Shown here piece by piece: positions 8,962 to 15,799 of a stretch of 44,530 nt of DNA. Origin of the DNA: Anaerolineales bacterium (lineage in GTDB: Bacteria; Chloroflexota; Anaerolineae; E26-bin7); assembly GCA_004377365.1 (NCBI GenBank), contig SOHZ01000615.1:1-44530 (forward strand), given 5' to 3'. Positions within the stretch are counted from its first letter, which is position 1. The number at the start of each line of letters is the position of its first letter. The notes under the pieces were generated by a model. The model did no database searches and was not told the origin of the DNA. It saw only the letters and a program-made list of their open reading frames with translations. Position numbers and translations under genes: made by a program.

Positions 8962-9969
8962 CTACCGAATTTTGGCCAGCTCTTTCTCTATGGTTTCGAT
9001 GAGGTGGCTTTCCACTGCCAGCTTTGCCTGGCCGATGGCTTTCTCGACGCCCGAGGCCCGGGATCGTCCATGCCCCACGACCATCACCCCTTTCACGCCC
9101 AGGAGCGGCACCCCGCCGAGCCTCTTCTCGAACTCCATCATCTCTTGTAGTTCATCGGTCAGATGTTGTATTTCTGTCGGGGGCAGCAAGCTAGCCAGCC
9201 TTTCCCGCAACCAGCGAGCCAGAGCCGCGCTCAGCCCCTCGCCGAACTTGAGGAGGATGTTTCCCACAAAGCCATCGCAAACGATCACGTTGGCCCGGCC
9301 GCTCAAAAGGTCCCATCCCTCCACGTTGCCGATGAAATTCAGGCCACTTTTTTTGAGCAACTGATAGGCTTCCCGGCTTTGGTGGTTGCCTTTCCCTTCT
9401 TCGCTTCCATTGGCGAGAAGAGCCACCGTGGGGTTATCGAGGCCCAGCAGACAGCGGGCGTAGGCGGTGCCCAGGACAGCGAACTGCACAAACTGACGGG
9501 GCTTGCAATCTACGTTGGGACCCATGTCGAGAACCACTGTCCGAGGAGCCAGGGCAAAGGGGATACCTCCTCCTACAGGCCGGTCAATGCCCTTGATGCC
9601 GCCCAGAATCCAATTAGCAGCGATCATGGCCGCCCCAGTATGGCCCATGCTCACTGCCGCCTCAGCCCGGCCCTCTTTGACCAACTGGGCGGCCACAGAC
9701 ACCGAGGCCCGGCGCTTTTTCCGCAGAGCGGCCGCCGGAGGCTCCCCATCGGCGATGAGCTGATCGGTGTGGTGGATGCGCAAGGGGAGGTTGGCTGCGT
9801 CGTGAGAGGCCAGTTCCGCCCGCAACTGCTCCTCTGACCCCACTAGGACAATCTCCACCCCCGTCTTTCGGGCAGCTTGCACTGTCCCTCTGACCACTTC
9901 GGCCGGGGCATAGTCCCCGCCCATGGCGTCCACGGCCACCCGCACCCGCTTATGCTCGTGTGTGTCCAT
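8962..9969 (-). CDS. plsX: Phosphate acyltransferase PlsX
   Basis: Converts acyl-ACP and phosphate into acyl-phosphate, the acyl donor for PlsY in phospholipid synthesis; a peripheral cytoplasmic enzyme. The 335-residue length is typical. Diagnostic blocks are VAVDAMGGDYAPAEVVRG at the N-terminus, HTDQLIADGEPPAAALRKK, SMGHTGAAMIAANWILG, VLDMGPNVDCKP, NGSEEGKGN and VCDGFVGNILLKFGEG. The start ATG at 9969 has GGAGGGG just upstream. It is followed closely by fabF. The DegV and HAD genes upstream on the same strand fit acyl-phosphate metabolism. Confidence 0.96.
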   Translation of the reverse strand: MDTHEHKRVRVAVDAMGGDYAPAEVVRGTVQAARKTGVEIVLVGSEEQLRAELASHDAANLPLRIHHTDQLIADGEPPAAALRKKRRASVSVAAQLVKEGRAEAAVSMGHTGAAMIAANWILGGIKGIDRPVGGGIPFALAPRTVVLDMGPNVDCKPRQFVQFAVLGTAYARCLLGLDNPTVALLANGSEEGKGNHQSREAYQLLKKSGLNFIGNVEGWDLLSGRANVIVCDGFVGNILLKFGEGLSAALARWLRERLASLLPPTEIQHLTDELQEMMEFEKRLGGVPLLGVKGVMVVGHGRSRASGVEKAIGQAKLAVESHLIETIEKELAKIR

Positions 9970-9979
9970 TTCCCCTCCA

Positions 9980-10066
9980 TCAATCCGGCACTGCTTTCTC
10001 GCTCCACCACGCCACTCCCAACACGCCGGGACCGGCGTGGGTGCCCATCAGATAGCTCAGAACAAT
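9980..10066 (-). pseudogene. Decayed 3' end of a second DegV-family gene
   Basis: A short minus-strand reading frame (up to 10183) ends in LVIVLSYLMGTHAGPGVLGVAWW. This matches the C-terminal block of DegV proteins; the intact DegV at 11041-11898 ends GPIIGTHCGPGTLGVAFY. The ~40 codons before it show no DegV similarity, so only the last ~25 codons survive. It sits immediately upstream of plsX, which suggests a degV once lay directly beside plsX. Confidence 0.5.
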
Positions 10067-10188
10067 GACCAATATCCCTATCTCTTTCCGCCTCCCAGTG
10101 CCCTGCAAACTACTCTTAATATACAACCCCATTTTCCCTATCAAGATGCGCTCTGCTTCCCATAAATCAACCAGGGAGGCCATAAGAA

Positions 10189-10222
10189 AAAGCCACCCTA
10201 TCTTTGCGGATATGGTGGCTTT
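10189..10222 (-). terminator. Rho-independent terminator after the HAD hydrolase gene
   Basis: AAAGCCACC (10189-10197) pairs with GGTGGCTTT (10214-10222), a 9-bp perfect stem with a 16-nt loop. On the minus strand the stem is followed by CTTTTTCTT, so it probably ends the degV-HAD transcript. Confidence 0.65.
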
Positions 10223-10305
10223 AATTTAGTGCCGCAGGCTGGAGTGTAGAGAGCTTTTTTAAGCCAATGAGTTCTGATAGTGCTTGGCCATGCTGTAGCT
10301 GGGAG

Positions 10306-11010
10306 TCAGAACTGTCGGGCAACGGAGATTTCTTCCCCCAGGATTTCCCATCCCTGGCTCTGGGCGTGGGCAGCCAGTTGAGAGTCTGGGTAGACGGCCA
10401 CCGGCTGCCCCACCCGCTCCAGCAGGGGAAGATCAGTATAACTGTCGGCGTAGGCGTAGCTCTGGGGCCAGAGGACACTGTCACTACCGTGCAGGTAAAC
10501 CTCCAGTCGTAATACCTTATTCGGCCCCTGGCAGACGGGGAGCTCACAGGCTCCGGTGTAGCGTCCTGCCCGGAGTACCAGCGGCGTGCCCACCGTCTCC
10601 TCCACCCCTAACTGACGACCGATCTCGGCCAACAGGGGAGCGGGGGTGCCGGAAACCATGATGGCCCGGTGGCCGGCTGCCTGATGATCCCGCAACCGTG
10701 CCAGGTCAGGGCGCACCAGGGGCTGCACGTACTGCTCGGCAATCCAGGCAAAAGCCGCAGCCGCCTCCTGGGGTGTCCAACCGCGCACCGTCCAACCCAT
10801 GTGACGGGCCCATAGCTCACGCGCTTTGAACTCAGACAGCAGACCTGACCGCCACAGCGGCCACAGCGCCATGTGGGTGCTCATAAACATGTAGAAGGGT
10901 AGCCGTTTCACGCGGTGTGTCCGGTGGTGACGGGCAATGCCTTTTATGATGTGCCCGGTATAAAGGGTACCGTCAAGGTCGAAAATAGCTGCGATCATTG
11001 GCTCTTTCAC
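10306..11010 (-). CDS. HAD-superfamily phosphatase (SerB-like, subfamily IB)
   Basis: A 234-residue cytoplasmic phosphohydrolase. All HAD motifs are present: I, FDLDGTL with nucleophile Asp11 and acid Asp13; II, VSGTP with Ser120; III, Lys165 in GPNKVLRLE; IV, AYADSYTDLPLL with Asp189 and Asp193. The helical cap after motif I and the overall layout resemble the IB group (phosphoserine phosphatase, CicA-like). The natural substrate is not evident. It lies 30 bases downstream of degV on the same strand, so it is probably co-transcribed, and it is followed by a terminator. A role in lipid-phosphate metabolism is suggested only by context. Confidence 0.85.
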   Translation of the reverse strand: MKEPMIAAIFDLDGTLYTGHIIKGIARHHRTHRVKRLPFYMFMSTHMALWPLWRSGLLSEFKARELWARHMGWTVRGWTPQEAAAAFAWIAEQYVQPLVRPDLARLRDHQAAGHRAIMVSGTPAPLLAEIGRQLGVEETVGTPLVLRAGRYTGACELPVCQGPNKVLRLEVYLHGSDSVLWPQSYAYADSYTDLPLLERVGQPVAVYPDSQLAAHAQSQGWEILGEEISVARQF

Positions 11011-11040
11011 CGCTGTCTGCCGAAATCAAGCAGCAAAGTA

Positions 11041-11898
11041 TCAGGCAGTGTAGAACGCCACTCCGAGCGTCCCCGGACCGCAATGGGTGCCGATGATCGG
11101 GCCGGCTTCGGTCGTGAGCAGTTCCACGCAGTGGAATCGCGCCGCCACCTGCTCGGCCAGAGCCTGCGCCTCGTCGGGCACATCGCATTGCAGCACCGCC
11201 GCGTGCACGGCCTCGGACGCCCCCACCTGTTCGGCCATCAGGTCCAGCAAGCGCCCTATGGCTCGCTTCCTGGTGCGTGGCTTCTCCAGCGGTTCAACCT
11301 GCCCATCCCTCACGTGCAGGACCGGCTTGATGCTCAGCGCGGAGCCCAGCAGTGCTGTGGCCCCGCCGATGCGCCCGCCTTTATGCAGGTATTCCAAGGT
11401 CTCCACCGTGAAAAAGATATTCGTCTTTGGGACCAGTTCCTCAACGAGCCGAACGACATCGGTCGCGTCCTGCCCGGCGGCCGCAGCGCGAGCGGCCGCG
11501 ATGGCTATCAGACCCAGGTCCATCGAGGTCGAGCGAGAATCAATCACGTGAATCGGCACGTCCGGCAGTTCCTTGCTGGCAGACCGGGCCGAATCGAGCG
11601 TCGCGCTCATCTTATGTGACAGATGGATGGAAACGATGGCCTCAGCCTGGTGAGAGAGCTCGGTGTACATCTGCACAAAGTCTGCCACTGTTGGCTGGGA
11701 GGTGGTGGGTAATCGCTTGTTGCCGCGCAGCAGACGATAGAACAACTCGGCGTCGAGATCAACCCCATCGCGATACGTTTGGGTTCCAAACATGACGTAC
11801 ATGGGCATCACGTGGACGCCGTACTCCTGCCCCATAGCCTGCGTCAGAGACGAGGTGCTATCGGTTACTACGGCTACTTTGCGCTTGGGTTCAGACAT
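11041..11898 (-). CDS. DegV-family fatty-acid-binding protein (FakB-like)
   Basis: A 285-residue protein of the DegV family, whose characterised members (FakB) present a bound fatty acid to the kinase FakA, giving acyl-phosphate. Family blocks are VTDSTSSLTQ (residues 11-20), the TSQPTVADF segment, SIHLSHKMSATLDSAR, VIDSRSTSMDLG and the C-terminal GTHCGPGTLGVAFY. The start at 11898 is supported by AAGGAG about 8 bases upstream. No FakA kinase is in the window. The position upstream of a HAD phosphatase and plsX fits a fatty-acid recycling role. Confidence 0.9.
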   Translation of the reverse strand: MSEPKRKVAVVTDSTSSLTQAMGQEYGVHVMPMYVMFGTQTYRDGVDLDAELFYRLLRGNKRLPTTSQPTVADFVQMYTELSHQAEAIVSIHLSHKMSATLDSARSASKELPDVPIHVIDSRSTSMDLGLIAIAAARAAAAGQDATDVVRLVEELVPKTNIFFTVETLEYLHKGGRIGGATALLGSALSIKPVLHVRDGQVEPLEKPRTRKRAIGRLLDLMAEQVGASEAVHAAVLQCDVPDEAQALAEQVAARFHCVELLTTEAGPIIGTHCGPGTLGVAFYTA

Positions 11899-11976
11899 GG
11901 TTTCTTCTCCTTTTCTTGAGTATGTGATCTTTTTGCTGGATTTCCCAAAAAACCAAATAATACGCTAAATAAAAAG

Positions 11977-12019
11977 CCAGATCTGACAGGTTTGCAATTA
12001 CTAAACCTGCCAGATCTGG
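11977..12019 (-). terminator. Palindrome acting as terminator of the regulator gene; repeat-family copy 1
   Basis: CCAGATCTGACAGGTTT (11977-11993) and AAACCTGCCAGATCTGG (12003-12019) form a 17-bp stem with one mismatch and a 9-nt loop. On the minus strand it follows the regulator's stop by six bases and runs into CTTTTTATTT, a good terminator shape. The core CTGACAGGTTT recurs in the palindrome at 12762-12798 on the other side of the same gene. Confidence 0.7.
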
Positions 12020-12025
12020 GAGAAG

Positions 12026-12739
12026 TCAAGTGGTCCGATCAAAGATGACCAGCGCTTCCTGGAGGAACTCAGATAGGCTAGCCTTGGCCTCCTCGCTCAG
12101 GTTGAGCAGATGAGCGTGGTAGTGTTTTGTGCATGAAAGCAATTTGTCGCTCAAAGACACGTCGGCCTTCTCTGTAAGAGTAGAGCCCAGGCTGAGGCCG
12201 GCCAGGGCCCCCAACCCGGCCTCTCCAGTCGAACCCAGAGATGCCAGTGCCCTGAAGGGATTCATGCCACTGGCTTTTTCCTTCGCCCGGTTCAAATTCA
12301 AGAGCAAAGCAGTGATCATCTCTGTGCAGTAGATCAAGGGGGATCTATGTTCAGGCATCCTGGCCAGGAGCTCGTTCAGCAACTCCCGATAGTTGGCACT
12401 CTTGGTCTCTCGTAGTCTCTGCAGTATCCGCTCTTTGACCTGTCGCCATTCTTCGTTGATTTTGATGTCGCCTGTCAATTGAGACAGCAGACTGGCCGCC
12501 TGTTTGGTTGGGTAAAAGACAATCATAGACCGCCCTGGTCCAGCGTGCTCTGCCGCCAGGACATAGTCTGAACGGGCCACGCCCTTCTTTTCCAGGAGCT
12601 TTAACATGTCATAGGCCGAGAATCTGTTGACGCCCAACTTTTCGGCCACGAGGGAGTAGTGCACTGGCCCCTGGTGCTCATGGTATAGATCAAACAACTT
12701 GTTCAAGAAGGCTCGTTGCCTGGGTGTTAGCTTTATCAT
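12026..12739 (-). CDS. Winged-helix transcriptional regulator-like protein
   Basis: A 237-residue protein. The N-terminal ~65 residues form a helix-turn-helix (LTPRQRAFLNKLFDLYHEHQ, then YSLVAEKLGVNRFSAYDMLK, then LLEKKGVA), similar to LexA/MarR-type winged helices. The middle part is helical and charged. The C-terminal region contains a glycine-rich stretch (about residues 168-186) and a possible ligand or membrane-associated helix. I cannot name the effector. It is divergent from fabF2, with overlapping -35 boxes, and is flanked by two related palindromes. This suggests control of the two flanking lipid gene sets and perhaps of itself (inference). Confidence 0.65.
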   Translation of the reverse strand: MIKLTPRQRAFLNKLFDLYHEHQGPVHYSLVAEKLGVNRFSAYDMLKLLEKKGVARSDYVLAAEHAGPGRSMIVFYPTKQAASLLSQLTGDIKINEEWRQVKERILQRLRETKSANYRELLNELLARMPEHRSPLIYCTEMITALLLNLNRAKEKASGMNPFRALASLGSTGEAGLGALAGLSLGSTLTEKADVSLSDKLLSCTKHYHAHLLNLSEEAKASLSEFLQEALVIFDRTT

Positions 12740-12761
12740 ATCTGGCCTCCTGTTGACAACC

Positions 12762-12798
12762 AGACCTGACAGGTTTTGGCAACAAACCTGTCAGGTCT
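12762..12798. repeat. Perfect palindrome in the regulator's leader; repeat-family copy 2
   Basis: AGACCTGACAGGTTT (12762-12776) and AAACCTGTCAGGTCT (12784-12798) form a perfect 15-bp inverted repeat with a 7-nt loop. It lies between the regulator's predicted promoter (12809-12837) and its start codon, so it would be the 5' leader hairpin or an operator. It shares its core with the palindrome at 11977-12019. Confidence 0.75.
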
Positions 12799-12808
12799 TG
12801 CCCCTCCT

Positions 12809-12837
12809 ATTTTACAACGTATAGCTGGTTTTGTCAA
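12809..12837 (-). promoter_or_regulatory. Promoter of the winged-helix regulator gene
   Basis: On the minus strand TTGACA (12837-12832) is followed after 17 bases by TAAAAT (12814-12809), a near-consensus sigma-70 promoter. It overlaps the -35 box of the divergent fabF2 promoter. Confidence 0.65.
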
Positions 12838-12859
12838 TAGAGGCAACATGTGGTAAACT
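12831..12859 (+). promoter_or_regulatory. Promoter of the second fabF gene
   Basis: TTGTCA (12831-12836) is followed after 17 bases by TAAACT (12854-12859). It shares five bases of the -35 box with the divergent regulator promoter, so binding of RNA polymerase at the two is likely mutually exclusive. Confidence 0.55.
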
Positions 12860-12870
12860 AGGACACATCT

Positions 12871-12892
12871 TTTACCACTGTTGCGGTACAGG
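12871..12892 (+). repeat. Dispersed repeat, copy B (one 11-bp unit)
   Basis: TTTACCACTGTTGC followed by GGTACAGG matches the repeat at 2254-2286 with one 11-bp unit removed. It lies in the fabF2 leader, upstream of its ribosome site. Confidence 0.6.
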
Positions 12893-12961
12893 TGGCTATC
12901 GCCGGTGTTCTTTATGGAACTGGCAATAACGGACAAGACTTATAGGAGGGAAGGTAATCCG

Positions 12962-14224
12962 ATGGTGGACTCCAAAGGGAAAGACGGTAGAGTGGTGATC
13001 ACCGGCATGGGGGCCATAACCCCCGTGGGCCTTAACGTGGCTGATTTCTGGCAGGGGATCACGGCTGGTCGGTCGGGGGTCGGGCCCATCACCCAGTTTG
13101 ACGCCAGCCAGCATCCCACCCAAATCGCAGCTAGCGTGGCGGGCTTTGACCCCACCGATTACGTGGATAAACGTGAAGCCAGACGGATGGCCCGTTTCAC
13201 CCATTTTGCTCTGGCCGCCACGCAGCAGGCTTTGCAGGATGCCGAATTGGACCTGACCAGGGAAGACCGGACTCGGGTTGGCCTGGAGATTGGCAGCTCT
13301 GTGGGGGGCATAGGGGTGATTGAGGAGCAGAGCCTGAGGTTGCGAAATGGAGGCCCCAGGCGGATCAATCCGATCTTTGTACCTTCGGTCGTTATCAACA
13401 TAGCCTCTTGTCACATCGCTGTCCTCCTGGGGATCAAAGGCTCAGCTAACGCGCCTGTGGCGGCCTGTGCCACGGGGGCGGTAGCCATCGGTGAGGCCAC
13501 CCGGCGCTTGCAGCGCGGTGACGTGGACGTGATGATCGCCGGGGGCACAGAGTCGGCCATAACGCCTCTGGCGGTCGTTGCTTTCAGCCGTCTGGGAGCC
13601 CTTTCGACCCGCAACGATGAGCCGGAGAAGGCCTGCCGTCCTTTCGACGCCGACCGGGATGGCACAGTGATGGGCGAAGGAGCGGCCATAGTCGTCCTGG
13701 AGACCTTGGAGCACGCCCTGCGCCGGGGTGCGCCTATCCAGGCTGAGGTCGTCGGCTACGGCTTCACCGAGGACGCTTACCACATCGTTGCTCCAGAACC
13801 GGGCGGTGACGGCGCGGCGCGGGCCATGAGCCTGGCCCTGGCCGATGCTGGCCTGTCTCCGGGGGAGATCGGCTACATCTGCGCTCACGGAACGGGCACA
13901 GTGTTGAATGACCCCTCAGAGACCGCAGCCATCAAGACCGTTTTCGGCGAGGCGGCTTACAGAGTGCCTATCAGTGCCAACAAGTCCATGATCGGCCACT
14001 TGTTTGGGGCGGCCGGGTCCATCTCGGTGATCACCGTTGTCAAGGTCATCCAGGAGGGCCTCATCCCGCCCACCATCAACCTGGACAATCCTGACCCCGA
14101 GTGTGACCTGGATTACGTGCCCAACGTGGCCCGCCAAGCTACAGTGGACGTGGCTATCGCCAACGCCTTTGGGGTCGGTGGTCAGAACGCCACTGTGGCC
14201 GTCCAGAGGTTTGATGGGACCTAG
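12962..14224 (+). CDS. fabF: 3-oxoacyl-ACP synthase II, second copy
   Basis: A 420-residue condensing enzyme of fatty-acid synthesis, paralogous to the copy at 7688-8926. The triad is complete: Cys169 (PVAACATGA), His309 (ICAHGTGTVLND) and His346 (KSMIGHLFGAAG). ATG 12962 is chosen because GGAGGGAAGG lies upstream; earlier in-frame ATGs (12881, 12914) would translate that site and add unrelated residues. It is divergently transcribed from the winged-helix regulator. Two copies may have different chain-length or acceptor preferences; the sequence alone does not show which. Confidence 0.93.
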   Translation: MVDSKGKDGRVVITGMGAITPVGLNVADFWQGITAGRSGVGPITQFDASQHPTQIAASVAGFDPTDYVDKREARRMARFTHFALAATQQALQDAELDLTREDRTRVGLEIGSSVGGIGVIEEQSLRLRNGGPRRINPIFVPSVVINIASCHIAVLLGIKGSANAPVAACATGAVAIGEATRRLQRGDVDVMIAGGTESAITPLAVVAFSRLGALSTRNDEPEKACRPFDADRDGTVMGEGAAIVVLETLEHALRRGAPIQAEVVGYGFTEDAYHIVAPEPGGDGAARAMSLALADAGLSPGEIGYICAHGTGTVLNDPSETAAIKTVFGEAAYRVPISANKSMIGHLFGAAGSISVITVVKVIQEGLIPPTINLDNPDPECDLDYVPNVARQATVDVAIANAFGVGGQNATVAVQRFDGT

Positions 14225-14249
14225 CTTCCTGATTCGCGCACTGAAAGCC

Positions 14250-14282
14250 AGGGCGGGGGAGGTGCTTTACTTCCCTCGCCCT
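14250..14282 (+). terminator. Stem-loop after the second fabF gene
   Basis: AGGGCG plus GGGA (14250-14260) pairs with TCCC plus CGCCCT (14272-14282), about 11 bp with wobble pairs. It lacks a clear T run, so it is a weak candidate terminator. Confidence 0.4.
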
Positions 14283-14299
14283 CGTCTCTTGTTCCACTC

Positions 14300-14328
14300 T
14301 TGTCTTTATGCCCTTTTTATGCTAAACT
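14300..14328 (+). promoter_or_regulatory. Promoter of the anchored surface-protein gene
   Basis: TTGTCT (14300-14305) is followed after 17 bases by TAAACT (14323-14328), about 40 bases before the ATG at 14368. The -10 and spacing match the fabF2 promoter. Confidence 0.5.
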
Positions 14329-14367
14329 TAGGGATGTCAAACGAGATGCTGGAAGGAGTTCTCATCC

Positions 14368-15078
14368 ATGAGAAAAACGGTGGCTTTTTGTTTGCTTCTG
14401 TTGCTTCTTGGAACGTTCTTGGTCATGGTCATTGAGGCTGCCCCTGGTCGCAGCCCGCAGGAGCAGGGGCCTGGAGCGGTTATCACCTCGCCCCGCGACC
14501 GCGCTGTGGTGCGAGACAAGGTATCCATCCAAGGCACAGCCACGCACCCCCAATTTTGGAAATACGAGGTCGCCTACGGATCAGAACCCAACCCCGGCGA
14601 CCAGTGGATTCTGATAGGCGCAGTACACGAGACCCAGGTCGTTGACAACGTGTTAGAGACGTGGGACACAACCTTGCTGCCTGACGGGAACTATAGTTTG
14701 CGCCTCAGAGTCGTGCGCCGCGATGGAAACTATGATGAGTATTTCGTGCGCCAGATCTCAGTGGCCAATACTCAGCCCACGGACACGCCTACCCCTGAGG
14801 TCACGCCCACACCTACCGACACACCTACGCCGTTGCCACCGACTCCAACCATCGTCATCGAACTGCCGGTCTTGCCATCTCCTACCCCCCGCCCTCTGCC
14901 TACTGCCGCCCAGGTGATCGCACCCACACCGACGCCTGCGTCGTCATTCTTCAACATAGAATTACCCGATTTGGGGGGAGCTTTCTGCTGGGGAGCGGGA
15001 GCAGCGGCCTTTGCTTTTCTGCTGGTGGGCCTTCTGGTTCTGCTGCGGCGGTTGTTTTCGCTGTTATTCCGTCGCTAA
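14368..15078 (+). CDS. Membrane-anchored surface protein with Ig-like domain and Pro/Thr stalk
   Basis: A 236-residue exported protein. Residues 1-25 are a signal peptide (MRKTVAFCLLLLLLGTFLVM). Residues ~37-130 form a beta-rich domain of Ig/Big type (AVITSPRDRAVVRDKVSIQG, WETWDTTLLPDGNYSLRLR-like pattern). Residues ~134-195 are a TPTP-rich low-complexity stalk. Residues ~205-228 form a transmembrane helix followed by a positively charged tail (RRLFSLLFRR) that should lie inside. The layout suggests a cell-surface binding or adhesion module held on a stalk. The ligand is unknown. Such stalks are common in Chloroflexota surface proteins. Confidence 0.75.
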   Translation: MRKTVAFCLLLLLLGTFLVMVIEAAPGRSPQEQGPGAVITSPRDRAVVRDKVSIQGTATHPQFWKYEVAYGSEPNPGDQWILIGAVHETQVVDNVLETWDTTLLPDGNYSLRLRVVRRDGNYDEYFVRQISVANTQPTDTPTPEVTPTPTDTPTPLPPTPTIVIELPVLPSPTPRPLPTAAQVIAPTPTPASSFFNIELPDLGGAFCWGAGAAAFAFLLVGLLVLLRRLFSLLFRR

Positions 15079-15139
15079 AATACTTGGTACCTGCAGGTGC
15101 CTCGCACGCTTACCTCAACCTTCGATATGGATTTATCTC

Positions 15140-15166
15140 AGGGGCTGGTCAGTTTGATTAGCCCCT
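15140..15166 (+). terminator. Short hairpin between the surface-protein gene and pth
   Basis: AGGGGCT (15140-15146) and AGCCCCT (15160-15166) form a 7-bp perfect stem with a 13-nt loop, followed by AAAGG rather than T's. It may be a weak terminator or a leader hairpin of pth. Confidence 0.35.
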
Positions 15167-15241
15167 AAAGGTGTTGGAGTAAATGAGTGGGAAATGGTTA
15201 GTTGGCTACGGCTTCTGCGCCACAGAGCGCAGGATGAGCCA

Positions 15242-15799
15242 GTGAAAAAACTGATCGTCGGCTTGGGCAATCCGGGCCGCAAATATGCCCACAATCGGCA
15301 TAACGTTGGCTTCCAGTGTCTCGACCGACTGGCCAAGGCGCATGACCTTTCTTTCACTCGACGACGGGCCAAGGCATCCCTGACCCTGGAGAAGATAGCC
15401 GACGTTGGGGTTGTTTTGGCTAGGCCATTGACTTACATGAACCTCAGCGGCCAAGCGGTGAGACAATTGGTCAGCTTTTATAAGCTATCTCTTGAGGACA
15501 TCCTGGTCATCTACGACGATTTGGATTTGCCTCTGGGGACCATCCGGCTGCGCCCCGAGGGTGGCTCGGGCGGACACAAAGGAATACGCTCCATCATTGA
15601 GGCTTTGGGTAGCCAAGCCTTCCCTCGTCTGCGGGTGGGCATTGGCCGGCCACCGGGCAACGATGCAGTCAGCTACGTTTTGAGCGACTTTACCGCCGAT
15701 GAGCAAATCACGCTAGAGAGCGTCTACGAAAAGGTTGTGGCTGCCGTGGAACTCTTTCTGAGGGAAGGCATTGAGGCAGCCATGAATGTATACAATTAG
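15242..15799 (+). CDS. pth: Peptidyl-tRNA hydrolase
   Basis: Cleaves peptidyl-tRNA dropped by ribosomes and recycles tRNA. Blocks: LIVGLGNPG, catalytic His20 in NRHNVGF, Asn67 in TYMNLSGQ, Asp92/93 in IYDDLDLP, GGSGGHKGIRSII and VGIGRPPG. The GTG at 15242 is used because AGGA lies 7 bases upstream and because it gives 185 residues with His20 at the E. coli position; an ATG at 15194 would add 16 residues. Its end overlaps the start of mfd by 14 bases. This pth-mfd pairing is common in bacteria. Confidence 0.94.
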   Translation: MKKLIVGLGNPGRKYAHNRHNVGFQCLDRLAKAHDLSFTRRRAKASLTLEKIADVGVVLARPLTYMNLSGQAVRQLVSFYKLSLEDILVIYDDLDLPLGTIRLRPEGGSGGHKGIRSIIEALGSQAFPRLRVGIGRPPGNDAVSYVLSDFTADEQITLESVYEKVVAAVELFLREGIEAAMNVYN

